Source of the DNA: Legionella geestiana
GTDB lineage: Bacteria > Pseudomonadota > Gammaproteobacteria > Legionellales > Legionellaceae
Reading direction: 5' to 3'
Assembly (NCBI RefSeq): GCF_004571195.1
Contig: NZ_CP038271.1
Coordinates: 434,001-498,000 of the forward strand
Length of the DNA stretch: 64,000 nucleotides
The notes below the pieces were generated by a model. The model saw only the letters and a program-made list of their open reading frames with translations, was not told the origin of the DNA and ran no database searches. Both the position numbers and the translations under genes were made by a program. Shown here piece by piece: positions 47,755 to 56,357 of the stretch. Numbering within the stretch: position 1 is the first letter of the stretch; each line of letters starts with the position of its first letter.

Positions 47755-48576
47755 TTAAGGAGGCGTTGGAAAATCCATATCCAAATCTTCGTCTTCCTGT
47801 TTTTCAAAATTCAGGCCGAATTTGGTTTTGAGTGAAGCACCAAGACCATTGACCGGGTCATCACGCAAACTCGCAAACGCGTCTTTGGTCAGCAGTGTAT
47901 CATCAGCCGCATTCTTGAACGTTCCGGGCTCACTGCCTGGTTCATAGCCTTGTTGCTTGAGCCAATAGAGAATGTGCGTACCGATTTTTTCCTTGTGCAC
48001 AGGATGAAGCTCAAGGTTATCATCACGACTGACAGCGACTTTTGCAGCATCAACCATTTGCGGATTACTGTCGCGAAACAGATTCAGCTTGTTGTCATCG
48101 CCCATTTCAATGTTATGCTGCAGGGTTGGCATGGGAATGGGTGTCGCGGCCGGGTCAGATGAAAAGATATCGCTCACTTTGTCAACCAGCATGTCGATGC
48201 CAGCATCAATTTTCTTAACTGCCGGACGAATTCCGACATCACGCAGAATTTTCGGGATGGGGAAGCGTGCACTCATGGCATCTACAAGGGTAATAAGCGA
48301 TTTAACAATTTCCTGACTGGAGGCTATATAGTCAGCGTAAGCCTGCGCGCCTGAATTAATCAAATCCTGCGCACTTTTATTGCTGATTTCCCAGAGCCTG
48401 TCAGCCTCGCGACGGTTCGTCATATCCGTTTCTGCGCGTCTTGCCACGCGTTCGCTGTTTAGGGCTTCGCGCATTTTCGCCTGACGCTCGTCATTTTCTT
48501 TTTTTTGCTTCTCAGCGATTTCATCCGCAAGTGCCTTACGGATACTGGCATCGGTTTTGTCTTTATCAGTACTCAT
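47755..48576 (-). CDS. Unknown soluble protein with N-terminal charged coiled coil
   Basis: A 273-residue protein with no recognised domain. Residues about 3-70 are a continuous highly charged helix (KDKTDASIRKALADEIAEKQ onward), likely coiled coil; 70-130 form further helices, and 130-150 are Asp/Pro-rich (SSDPAATPIPMPTL). The C-terminal part has two short acidic tracts, ending EDEDLDMDFPTPP. No signal peptide. Its first 11 bases overlap the lpxH 3' end, so it is translationally linked to lpxH, and the 293-residue gene follows 17 bases later; the two unknown proteins are likely partners. Confidence 0.78.
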   Translation of the reverse strand: MSTDKDKTDASIRKALADEIAEKQKKENDERQAKMREALNSERVARRAETDMTNRREADRLWEISNKSAQDLINSGAQAYADYIASSQEIVKSLITLVDAMSARFPIPKILRDVGIRPAVKKIDAGIDMLVDKVSDIFSSDPAATPIPMPTLQHNIEMGDDNKLNLFRDSNPQMVDAAKVAVSRDDNLELHPVHKEKIGTHILYWLKQQGYEPGSEPGTFKNAADDTLLTKDAFASLRDDPVNGLGASLKTKFGLNFEKQEDEDLDMDFPTPP

Positions 48577-49309
48577 TGCTTACCCCCTGAACGGCAGAAA
48601 GTTGGATAAAATAAAGTCCCTTTGACATATCATAACACAACAGTTGTGGATCGTCATCCCAGTCGCTCAAAACAAAACGCGTGCATTCACGTCCTTCAAC
48701 GGTATGGGTGGTTGTACCGCTGCGATGGATGTGCCCGTGTACCATTACGCTCTGTCCTGTCTTTTTAAAAAGCGCTTCGACTGCCTCTGGTACAACGTCC
48801 ATGTAATTTCCCGGAACACGCTGCCGGCTTAAACGACGCACGCCATTGACAAGGCGGTGTCGTAACGCCCGCGGCAGGCAGAGAAAGGCACGAATAAAGA
48901 CCGGGTTTCGCGTCAAGGCACGAAACCACTGGTGACGGGTATCACGGGTACAGAGTGAATCTCCGTGTACAAGGAGTAATGGCTGTCCTGCGAGCGTTAT
49001 AATGCATGGCTCAGAAAGAAGGCGCATGTGAGCACGTGCGGCGAATGCCTCGCCCAGAAGAAAATCACGGTTGCCATGCAGAAAACAGGTCTCAACACCA
49101 GCTTCTGCCAGGGATTTAAGGCGCGCGGCAATCGCCTCACTCCAGGAATCCATGGTGTCATCCCCCGCCCAGGCATGGAAAAAATCGCCAAGGAGGTAGA
49201 CTCTGCGTACATGCGATGCTGCAAACGCTATAAAAGCCTCAAAACGCTCACAAACCGCTTTTTCATCAGGGTGTAAATGTAAATCGGAAATAAAAACCGC
49301 TTCAATCAT
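48566..49309 (-). CDS. lpxH: LpxH, UDP-2,3-diacylglucosamine diphosphatase
   Basis: Removes UMP from UDP-2,3-diacyl-GlcN to give lipid X in lipid A synthesis, peripheral at the inner membrane. The 247-residue protein has the calcineurin-type metal motifs ISDLHLHPDE, LLGDFFHAWAGDD, HGNRDFLLG, LVHGDSLCTRD and VMVHGHIHRSG in order. Length fits the family (about 240). It overlaps minC by ATGA. Confidence 0.96.
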   Translation of the reverse strand: MIEAVFISDLHLHPDEKAVCERFEAFIAFAASHVRRVYLLGDFFHAWAGDDTMDSWSEAIAARLKSLAEAGVETCFLHGNRDFLLGEAFAARAHMRLLSEPCIITLAGQPLLLVHGDSLCTRDTRHQWFRALTRNPVFIRAFLCLPRALRHRLVNGVRRLSRQRVPGNYMDVVPEAVEALFKKTGQSVMVHGHIHRSGTTTHTVEGRECTRFVLSDWDDDPQLLCYDMSKGLYFIQLSAVQGVSNEY

Positions 49310-50025
49310 AAAGGCTCAATCTGAAGGCTGTCCCCTTCAAGGTAAATCTGGCATGGGCGGTCAAAGGGCTGTATGGCATCACTCAAGCGATAAAAGCCCG
49401 CGATGGACACAAGATCGGCCTCCAGTGACTGACAGAAAATGCGCGCGCTTCTGTCACCGGAAATACCGGCGAGTGCCCGTCCGCGCAGCGGGCCATAGAC
49501 GTGAATATTCCCATCTGCAAGCAGTTCCGCACCATGGCTGACGGACGCCGCAACGATGAGGTCTCCCCCTTTTCCGACAACCTGCTGGCCAGAACGAACT
49601 GGTGCGGTAATCGTTTTATTGCGCCCCCCTTCTGAAGGCACTGCAGAAGCAGCAACTGTCTGTGGCATTGCTTCATCGTGCATTTCAAGCGGTTTGTCGT
49701 TTGTGGATGAACTGTTGAGCACACCGAGACTCAGCTGCTTTGCCGCATGCGCAAGCCCCGGAATCGCTCCCTGAAGCGCCACCGGGAAAAGACCACAACC
49801 GCGAACGGCATCGACTATTGCGTTGATATCGAGGGTTGCATCATCAAAGGCGGATACATCGAGCACCAGGGGCGCATGCTCAAAAAGACGCGGTGCTTTT
49901 GCCGTCAGTTCGGCAAGCTGAAGCGCGATAGTCTCAGGATTGGCATCCTGCACATGCAGCACGGTCAGCGTATAGAGACGCCCTTTCAGGCGGAATGCTT
50001 GAGATTTCACTGTCTTATCGGGCAT
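49306..50025 (-). CDS. minC: MinC, septum site-determining protein
   Basis: Inhibits FtsZ polymerisation away from midcell, normally recruited by MinD. The 239-residue protein has the N-terminal domain (about 5-105; KSQAFRLKGRLYTLTVLHV, VLDVSAF) and the C-terminal right-handed beta-helix (about 140-237) with VRSGQQV, GGDLIVAASVSHGAELLADG, NIHVYGPLRGRALAG and SGDRSARIFC. minD and minE do not follow; lpxH does. It is divergent from fadD with a 70-base gap. Confidence 0.95.
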   Translation of the reverse strand: MPDKTVKSQAFRLKGRLYTLTVLHVQDANPETIALQLAELTAKAPRLFEHAPLVLDVSAFDDATLDINAIVDAVRGCGLFPVALQGAIPGLAHAAKQLSLGVLNSSSTNDKPLEMHDEAMPQTVAASAVPSEGGRNKTITAPVRSGQQVVGKGGDLIVAASVSHGAELLADGNIHVYGPLRGRALAGISGDRSARIFCQSLEADLVSIAGFYRLSDAIQPFDRPCQIYLEGDSLQIEPL

Positions 50026-50095
50026 ATTCCGATATCCATCCTTAAATTTTTTGATTATACTATCACGAGGACCAGTATAACTGAAGGACGAAAAC

Positions 50096-51772
50096 GTGGA
50101 TAAAATTTGGCTAAAAAATTACCAGGAAGGCGTCCCGCACGAAATTGACCGCGGTGAGTATGAGCGCATTCGCTCGCTTGCACAGATGATTGACGAGTCC
50201 TGCCTGCGTTTTTCAGACCGCGTTGCCTATGAAAATCTTGGCTCAACGCTCACGTATGCAGAGTTTGACCGCAAAAGCCTCGCTTTTGCCAAATATCTTC
50301 AGCAGATTGGCTTGAAAAAAGGCGATCGCGTAGCCATCATGATGCCAAACGTATTGCAATACCCGGTGGCACTATATGGCATCCTGCGTGCAGGTGGAGT
50401 TGTAGTCAATACCAATCCCCTTTACACCAGTGATGAGCTGACGCACCAGATTAACGACTCAGGTACCGAGATTATTGTCGTACTTGCCAATTTTGCGAAG
50501 ACGGTTGAAAAGTCACTGCCACACACCGGACTGAAACATGTCATCGTGACAGAAATTGGCGATTTGTTCTCGCCAATCAAGCGTATCATCGTGAATGCCG
50601 TCATTCGCCATGTGAAAAAGATGGTTCCTTCCTGGTACATACCAGATGCGGTTTCCTTTAACGATGCCTTGAAGCGTGGAGCACAGGGCAGCCTTCGTGA
50701 AGTTTCTCTCTCGCATGAAGACATCGCCTTCCTGCAATACACCGGAGGTACAACCGGTGTAGCAAAAGGCGCCATGCTCACTAACGGTAACATGGTTGCG
50801 AATGTGCTGCAGGCCTATGGGTGGATTTCGCCACTTAATCTCGGTGAAACCGATATTATCGTTACCGCCCTGCCGCTCTATCATATTTTCTCACTGACCG
50901 CGAACTGCCTGACGTTCCTGCGTGAGGGTGCCAAAAACATTCTGATAACGAACCCGCGTGATATTCCGCATTTTATCAAGGAAATCAAAAATTGCGGCTT
51001 TACCGCCATAACAGGCGTTAATACCCTTTTTAATGCCATGATGAATAACCCGCACTTCAGCGAAATTGACTTCTCTAAAGTGAAGCTCGCTTTGTCTGGT
51101 GGCATGTCACTGCAAAAGAGCGTTTCGCTGCGCTGGCACGATATGACGAAATCGCGCGTACTCGAAGCTTATGGGTTAACGGAAACCAGTCCGGCAGTCA
51201 CCATCAACCCAATGTACCTCGAAGAGTATAACGGCAGTATTGGTCTTCCCATTTCCTCCACGGACATCAGCATTCGTGATGATGATGGTAATGAACTTTC
51301 AATTGGTGAATTGGGAGAGTTGTGTGTTAAAGGACCACAGGTCACACCGGGTTACTGGAATCGCCCCGATGAGACAGCAAAAATCTTTACCAAGGATGGC
51401 TATCTCCGAACGGGCGACATCGCTCGGGTAGATGAAGACGGCTTTGTCTACCTCGTAGACCGGAAAAAGGACATGATTATTGTCTCTGGTTTCAACGTCT
51501 ATCCCAACGAGGTTGAACAGGTCATCGGCATGCTGGCGGGTGTAATGGAAGTGGGCGTTGTAGGCGTCACCTCTGATGAATCGGGGGAGCGCGTTAAGGC
51601 TTTCATTGTCAAACGCGACCCTTCTCTGACAGAAGAAGATGTCATTGCCTATTGCCGAGAGCATCTCACCGCCTACAAAATCCCGAAAATTGTGGAGTTT
51701 GTGAGTGAGCTTCCGAAAACTAACGTGGGTAAAATCCTGAGGCGTGCTCTTCGTGATATGGGTAAGGAATAA
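50096..51772 (+). CDS. fadD: FadD, long-chain acyl-CoA synthetase
   Basis: Activates fatty acids to acyl-CoA with ATP, at the inner membrane. The 558-residue protein has the AMP-binding P-loop QYTGGTTGVAKGAMLTN, the LEAYGLTETSPAV motif, TGDIARVDEDGFVYLVDRKKD, the GFNVYPNEVEQVI hinge and the C-terminal catalytic Lys region GKILRRALRD. Length matches E. coli FadD (561). The start is GTG 50096, 6 bases after GAAGGACG. It probably feeds acyl-CoA to the beta-oxidation genes found elsewhere in the window. Confidence 0.95.
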   Translation: MDKIWLKNYQEGVPHEIDRGEYERIRSLAQMIDESCLRFSDRVAYENLGSTLTYAEFDRKSLAFAKYLQQIGLKKGDRVAIMMPNVLQYPVALYGILRAGGVVVNTNPLYTSDELTHQINDSGTEIIVVLANFAKTVEKSLPHTGLKHVIVTEIGDLFSPIKRIIVNAVIRHVKKMVPSWYIPDAVSFNDALKRGAQGSLREVSLSHEDIAFLQYTGGTTGVAKGAMLTNGNMVANVLQAYGWISPLNLGETDIIVTALPLYHIFSLTANCLTFLREGAKNILITNPRDIPHFIKEIKNCGFTAITGVNTLFNAMMNNPHFSEIDFSKVKLALSGGMSLQKSVSLRWHDMTKSRVLEAYGLTETSPAVTINPMYLEEYNGSIGLPISSTDISIRDDDGNELSIGELGELCVKGPQVTPGYWNRPDETAKIFTKDGYLRTGDIARVDEDGFVYLVDRKKDMIIVSGFNVYPNEVEQVIGMLAGVMEVGVVGVTSDESGERVKAFIVKRDPSLTEEDVIAYCREHLTAYKIPKIVEFVSELPKTNVGKILRRALRDMGKE

Positions 51773-51791
51773 CGTATCAGTCACTATGATG

Positions 51792-51821
51792 GTGTCTTAA
51801 GCGCATAAGCGCTTAAGACAC
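51792..51821. terminator. Perfect 13-bp hairpin between convergent genes
   Basis: Stem 51792-51804 with 51809-51821 (GTGTCTTAAGCGC and its complement), 4-base loop ATAA. It lies between the fadD stop (51772) and the stop of the minus-strand gene at 51833, so it probably ends both transcripts. There is no T-run on either side, so a Rho-dependent or processing role is also possible. Confidence 0.6.
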
Positions 51822-51832
51822 TTACACCAGTG

Positions 51833-52702
51833 TTATTCAGGACTGTATTCCGCAGAAATCCTGAAATTTCCACTTTTTGTATCCGAAGCTTTATCAGCCG
51901 CGTCTTTCGGCAACTTTTTAACCTCAGGGGTTGAAGTGCCGTTGATGGCGTCTTCCATACTGGCAACATCATCACGCGCATCCTTTTCCTCTTCAAAACG
52001 CTCTGAAGAGGTACGACCTGAGCTCTTGAAAAACTGCGTCAGAAAACGAAATGGCGCCAGCAGCATGGTTCCGTAGCTGTGTGTGCCTGCATCAATGCTG
52101 CGAAGTGCAACACGCTCCACATCATCCGTATGGCGTAAAAACACTTTTTCCAGAACGCCTGTATGACGATGATACATTTCATCCAGATTTTTGTTGCGTT
52201 CACGTTCTTCTTTAAGAAGATTCGCCTCAAGATCCCGATGTGACTCACAAACCGCACTGCGCCGCTGCTGCATCTGCAGGAGTTCCGCATCATACGCCGC
52301 GACTTCCCGGTCAATTTCTTCGCGCAGCCTGTCACACATGTTTTTACGCTCGTGGGACAAGTCGCCTGCAAGAATGGCATCGGATTCCTTGAGGCTCAGC
52401 CCCGAGTAGCGCATGATTAAATCGCTTTTCTTTTGTAAAATTTCGTTAATGCGCTGGTCGTAATACTGTATCGACTCCTTGTTGGCGCCAAGGATTTGAT
52501 GGTGATTGTTAAAACGCTTTTCACTTTGCATCTGCTCACGAAGCTTCTCGAGTTCTTTGGTTTCACGCGAAAGCGCGCGCTGCTGCGCAAGATCGTTAAG
52601 ACGCTTGTCGCGGCTCAATATCAGCTGACGGATAAAAACGGACAATGCCGCCACGGCACCGAAAGCTACGGCGCAGATAACTGTGATGGTAATCGGATCC
52701 AT
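51833..52702 (-). CDS. Unknown membrane-anchored coiled-coil protein
   Basis: A 289-residue protein: one N-terminal membrane helix (about 5-28, ITVICAVAFGAVAALSVFI) with a cytosolic-facing basic continuation, then a long charged coiled-coil region (about 35-180, rich in Glu, Arg, Lys, Gln, Leu with heptads), a short amphipathic stretch (about 205-222, MLLAPFRFLTQFFK) and an acidic disordered tail. I recognise no family. GGGAGG precedes the ATG at 8 bases, and the gene starts 2 bases after the 220-residue gene, so the two are one operon and probably one functional unit. Confidence 0.8.
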   Translation of the reverse strand: MDPITITVICAVAFGAVAALSVFIRQLILSRDKRLNDLAQQRALSRETKELEKLREQMQSEKRFNNHHQILGANKESIQYYDQRINEILQKKSDLIMRYSGLSLKESDAILAGDLSHERKNMCDRLREEIDREVAAYDAELLQMQQRRSAVCESHRDLEANLLKEERERNKNLDEMYHRHTGVLEKVFLRHTDDVERVALRSIDAGTHSYGTMLLAPFRFLTQFFKSSGRTSSERFEEEKDARDDVASMEDAINGTSTPEVKKLPKDAADKASDTKSGNFRISAEYSPE

Positions 52703-52704
52703 GA

Positions 52705-53367
52705 TTAGTCCTCCCGCTCAAGATGCACCACCTGCGTATGTATGGCGATATTAAAATAGCGGTTAAAATCTTCCCATGACTCCACATCAGGCCACTGTGA
52801 TTCCATATCACACATGCGGAGCATTTCAGCTTCAAACACAGGTCGCCAGTTTGCGCGCAAAAATGGCTTAATATCCGAAAGCGTTGAAAAGTTTCTGACA
52901 ACCACTGTTGCATTTTCAGAAAGCTGTGTCAGATTGACCCGTTCGAGAATATCAACAAGCTCACCATTCCCTTCAACAGCCGACTTCATCCATTTAAGCA
53001 AAACGGTTTTGGGGCGCACTCGAAGCAGCTGCACGGCATCTTCTAAACGGTCTTCAAAGAGTACCATCTGGCTGTGCATTTCAAAGCGGAAGCAGCAGAG
53101 AAAATCCAGGAAACTGCCTTCAAGTTCGCAATTGGCCTGCTCGCCCAGCCAGCGTTGAATCTCATGGCGAAACATCCTTGGAAAATGTCGCTCAATTTCA
53201 TCGAGTGTTGCTTCATCATTTGCTTGCCGCCGAATAACATACGCGGTATTATCAGTCTGCAGCAATGGCAGCACCGGCAGCTCAACACCGGGTAATTGTG
53301 AAGCAAGGAATGACAGAAAAACGGGAGTGGGTTTAAGGATAATGATTTCCCATTCGCTTGGTTGCAT
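52705..53367 (-). CDS. Unknown soluble protein, partner of the coiled-coil membrane protein
   Basis: A 220-residue soluble protein without signal peptide or known motif. It is rich in Leu, Glu, Arg, Phe and Trp, with predicted alternating strands and helices, for example WEIIILKPTPVFLSFLASQL at the start and SWEDFNRYFNIAIHTQVVHL near the end. AAGGAG lies 6 bases before the ATG and a TATACT hexamer about 45 bases upstream, so this gene heads a two-gene operon with the membrane coiled-coil gene. The single-domain size and tight pairing suggest an adaptor or complex subunit; that is inference. Confidence 0.8.
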   Translation of the reverse strand: MQPSEWEIIILKPTPVFLSFLASQLPGVELPVLPLLQTDNTAYVIRRQANDEATLDEIERHFPRMFRHEIQRWLGEQANCELEGSFLDFLCCFRFEMHSQMVLFEDRLEDAVQLLRVRPKTVLLKWMKSAVEGNGELVDILERVNLTQLSENATVVVRNFSTLSDIKPFLRANWRPVFEAEMLRMCDMESQWPDVESWEDFNRYFNIAIHTQVVHLERED

Positions 53368-53514
53368 AATGCTCTCCTTGGTATATAATTACTCTTTTTG
53401 AGTATAAAACCTGAAAAGCTACATCCAAATCATTAACCACTTTTTTTGAAGCGGACTATCAGGTTACCACCCTTGCTGCTTATTTAGCAAGCGTTATTTG
53501 GATTTTTTTTTGGG

Positions 53515-54744
53515 ATGAGCCTTATGTCAACATCTCGCGCACTTGCCTGGACCGTCTGGGTAACCGCTTCCCTGTTCTATGCCTACCAGTATATTTTACG
53601 GGTCATGCCCAATGTAATGCTCTCCGACATCATGTACCAGTTCAACATTGACGCCGCACTTTTTGGACAGTTCTCGGGTGTTTATTACATAGGCTATTCC
53701 CTGATGCACCTGCCTATCGGCATTATGCTGGACCGCTTTGGCCCCCGCAGGGTTTTGCCGGTGTGCATCCTGCTCACTGTAGTTGGACTGCTGCCGATGC
53801 TCTACTCCAGCGCATGGATATATCCAGTGCTTGGTCGCGTCATGATAGGAATAGGTTCTTCAGCGGCCATTCTCGGAACATTCAAGATTATCCGCATGAC
53901 CTTTGATGAATCGCGCTTTACCCGCCTGCTCAGCTTCTCAGTCACCATTGGTCTCCTGGGGGCAATTTATGGCGGTGGCCCCGTTACCTATCTGTATAAC
54001 GCACTGGGATACCATGCGGTCATCAAGATTTTTGCAATCACCGGCTGTGTGCTGGCAATTGTTACCTGGATACTGGTACCCAACATGCGCGCAGTCCCGC
54101 AAAGCTCTATTCGAGCAGATTTATGGGAAGTGCTGACAAACCGCCGTATTGTCTGGTCCTGCATTCTGGCGGGAATGATGGTGGGGCCACTTGAGGGGTT
54201 TGCAGACGTATGGGCCGCCGCCTTTCTGAAGCAGAACTATGGTTTTGATCAAATCATGGCAACGAGCCTCCCCTCTGTCATCTTTGTGGGCATGTGCTTT
54301 GGTGCTCCGCTCTTGAGTCTGGTAGCAGAAAAAACGGGTAATTATCTGGCAACTATCGCCGGATCAGGTCTTGTTATGGCGGGAGCGTTTTTCTCCCTCA
54401 TGATAAGTTCACCATCGCAGTTTATGGTAGCAATGGTGTTTGGCATTATCGGCGTATGCTGTGCCTATCAAATTCTTGCCATTTACAAGGCTTCCACATG
54501 GGCGAGTGAACGTGTTGCGGGATTAACAACCGCCATTGCCAACATGATAATCATGAGCTTTGGGTATGCCTTTCATACGATAATTGGACTTGTGGTTAAA
54601 TCACAGGGCGGGCCTCAGGTTCCCGGAGCAGTTAACCTTGGTGTGGCAATTATACCAGTAGGACTTGCCATTGGGGCGCTGGGCTTTTACATGCTGCTGT
54701 TTCGTGAACGACGTGAGGAAGATGTGGAAGCGCTTGCGGCATAA
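53515..54744 (+). CDS. Major facilitator superfamily transporter
   Basis: A 409-residue inner membrane transporter with about 12 hydrophobic helices. The MFS loop 2-3 signature is MLDRFGPRRVLPVC (GxxxDRxGxRR type), after GYSLMHLPIGI. The opening YAYQYILRVMPNVML and the loop FDESRF type between helices resemble the Legionella/Coxiella MFS group that includes amino-acid (Pht) and other transporters, but the substrate cannot be read here. ATG 53515 has little ribosome site; the ATG at 53524 is an alternative. It is divergent from the unknown two-gene operon. Confidence 0.92.
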   Translation: MSLMSTSRALAWTVWVTASLFYAYQYILRVMPNVMLSDIMYQFNIDAALFGQFSGVYYIGYSLMHLPIGIMLDRFGPRRVLPVCILLTVVGLLPMLYSSAWIYPVLGRVMIGIGSSAAILGTFKIIRMTFDESRFTRLLSFSVTIGLLGAIYGGGPVTYLYNALGYHAVIKIFAITGCVLAIVTWILVPNMRAVPQSSIRADLWEVLTNRRIVWSCILAGMMVGPLEGFADVWAAAFLKQNYGFDQIMATSLPSVIFVGMCFGAPLLSLVAEKTGNYLATIAGSGLVMAGAFFSLMISSPSQFMVAMVFGIIGVCCAYQILAIYKASTWASERVAGLTTAIANMIIMSFGYAFHTIIGLVVKSQGGPQVPGAVNLGVAIIPVGLAIGALGFYMLLFRERREEDVEALAA

Positions 54745-54770
54745 AATGTGTCGCGAGAGCCAGTCCTCGC

Positions 54771-55625
54771 TCACGCCAGTTCCTGACGCCTCGCGCGTCT
54801 TGCAAGCGCATCTACTACTTTTTCAAGACTGTGCACATGTGGCTCTGTCTGTTCAACGATGGCCTTACTGCGCTCTTCACAGTACTGTTTGACTTCCCGG
54901 TCGGGGAGAATATAAAACACATTATTTTCAGCGGCTTTTACGATGTGCTCGGCAACCTCATCAGCCGAGCGCGCACGCGTCAGCCAGTCTGCCATGACAG
55001 ACTGTACGGGGTCAGCGTCTGGCGATTGCTTCAGAAACGCCGTATTAACAAAAGAGGGACACACAACAGACACCTTGACGTTTTTTTCATGGCGGCGCAA
55101 ATCAAAATGCAACGATTCAGACAACGCAATCAGCGCATGCTTCGACATCGCGTAGGACGCAACGTTAGAGCCGCTGCATAAACCATAAAGGCTTGCCATG
55201 TTTATGATGCGCGAGGCATGGGTCTGCTCGAAAAGCTTCGGAATAAACGCCTGGATACAGTGGAGCGCACCAAAAAGATTGATATCCATCACACGCTTGA
55301 GTGACGAAATATCCTGCTCCCATACAGGTGCGAGCTCACCGGAAACCCCGGCATTATTAACGAGCCAATCCACGCGCCCAAAACGTTCGAACGTCTTCTG
55401 AGCAAGCTCCATCGCACGCGAGGGATTGGAAACATCGCAAACAACACCCATCACCTCAGAAGTTTTAGCATCTGAGGACAGCGCTTCAACAGCATCGCAA
55501 AGAGCGGTGACCGCGTTGTCAGCCATCACCACGTCATAGCCGCGATGCAGGCATGTTTTGCTGAGCGCAAGCCCAATGCCGCTGGCCGCTCCTGTAATTA
55601 CCGCAACCGGGCGTTTGTGGGTCAT
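54771..55625 (-). CDS. Short-chain dehydrogenase/reductase
   Basis: A 284-residue NAD(P)-dependent SDR enzyme. It has the cofactor motif TGAASGIGLAL, Asp in VVCDVSNP, NNAGVSGEL, the catalytic Ser in INMASLYG and YAMSKHALIAL, with Tyr-x3-Lys. The C-terminus has an extra basic helix (ALARRARRQELA). Substrate unknown. The frame extends to 55673, but ATG 55625 after TGGAAC begins the Rossmann strand; a TATAAA-like hexamer near 55665 would be inside a longer product. It converges on the MFS gene. Confidence 0.9.
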   Translation of the reverse strand: MTHKRPVAVITGAASGIGLALSKTCLHRGYDVVMADNAVTALCDAVEALSSDAKTSEVMGVVCDVSNPSRAMELAQKTFERFGRVDWLVNNAGVSGELAPVWEQDISSLKRVMDINLFGALHCIQAFIPKLFEQTHASRIINMASLYGLCSGSNVASYAMSKHALIALSESLHFDLRRHEKNVKVSVVCPSFVNTAFLKQSPDADPVQSVMADWLTRARSADEVAEHIVKAAENNVFYILPDREVKQYCEERSKAIVEQTEPHVHSLEKVVDALARRARRQELA

Positions 55626-56138
55626 GATGACGGTTCCATCGTTCAAGGTAAAATCTGAAGCCATTTTATACAAAAATGAAAGGTTTTACAAAAGTCTCAA
55701 TCCAGCAGTCTATCAGGGCGCATCCTCATTCCTTAGATGTGGCTGCAAATGTATATATACATGCAACCAACCTGCCTTGATATAAAGATTGCGGTAACAC
55801 AGATGGGAACGCGTATGTCGCGCCAGCACTGTCTTTTGATTTATTCACAGTGTGCTTGTGGCCAGGGAATGAGGATACATCCTGATAAACGCTGTATTTC
55901 TGGCGATTCATCAGTGTTGCGAATGAACGCAAACACCGTTGCTGCTGCTTCAAGTGAAGCCCAAACGCATATTTTCACGCGCCCGTTTGCGTGAATGATA
56001 TTCTGACACATACAAGCGGCATACAAAATGCCCTGCATACAGGTTACTCACCTTGAATTAAAGCATGCGTAAATATTCCGGTAAGCACGCATGCTTTAAT
56101 TCAAGTGTCTTTATGAATGCACAGACTGAGGAAAAGCC
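55626..56138. other. 513-base non-coding region between SDR and cold-shock genes
   Basis: No supported protein gene is seen. It holds a palindrome TGTATATATACA near 55751-55762, a 7-base inverted repeat TTCACGC/GCGTGAA near 55975-55996, and the long perfect hairpin at 56052-56105. This density of inverted repeats could mean a small RNA, a repeat remnant, or the cold-shock gene's 3' region; I see no promoter that decides it. Confidence 0.6.
56052..56105. repeat. Perfect 19-bp inverted repeat with 16-base loop
   Basis: CTTGAATTAAAGCATGCGT at 56052-56070 pairs perfectly with 56087-56105; the loop is 16 bases. It lies 34 bases beyond the stop codon of the cold-shock gene on the minus strand. There is no U-run after either arm, so it is not a standard intrinsic terminator; it may stabilise the mRNA, be an operator, or be a repeat remnant. 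Confidence 0.85.
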
Positions 56139-56357
56139 CTATTCGCAATCGACCACGACAACGTCCTGCGCCTTAAAGCCCTTAGGACCGCGCTCCAGGA
56201 TGAAGGTGACTGCAGCATTTTCCGGCAGGGTTTTAAAACCAACGCCCTGTATATCTTTATAATGCACAAAGATATCGTCTCCGTTGGTGTTGACAATGAA
56301 ACCGAATCCTTTTTTATCGTTAAACCATTTAACACGGCCTGACTCACGTACCGACAT
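56139..56357 (-). CDS. Cold-shock domain protein (CspA family)
   Basis: A 72-residue RNA/single-stranded-DNA chaperone with RNP1 KKGFGFI and RNP2 DIFVHYKDI, plus GRVKWFN at the start and a C-terminal [10 protein letters not shown]. Length fits CspA (70). ATG 56357 follows AGAGGA; the frame runs 7 codons more without a ribosome site. A 9-base hairpin sits about 40 bases upstream in the presumed 5' leader. Which paralogue (CspA, C, D, E) cannot be told. Confidence 0.95.
   Translation of the reverse strand: MSVRESGRVKWFNDKKGFGFIVNTNGDDIFVHYKDIQGVGFKTLPENAAVTFILERGPKGFKAQDVVVVDCE

Noticed and set aside
51792-51821. CTTAAG pair as a PmrA box
   Set aside because: The two are arms of a perfect hairpin between convergent genes, 15 bases apart, with no promoter nearby.
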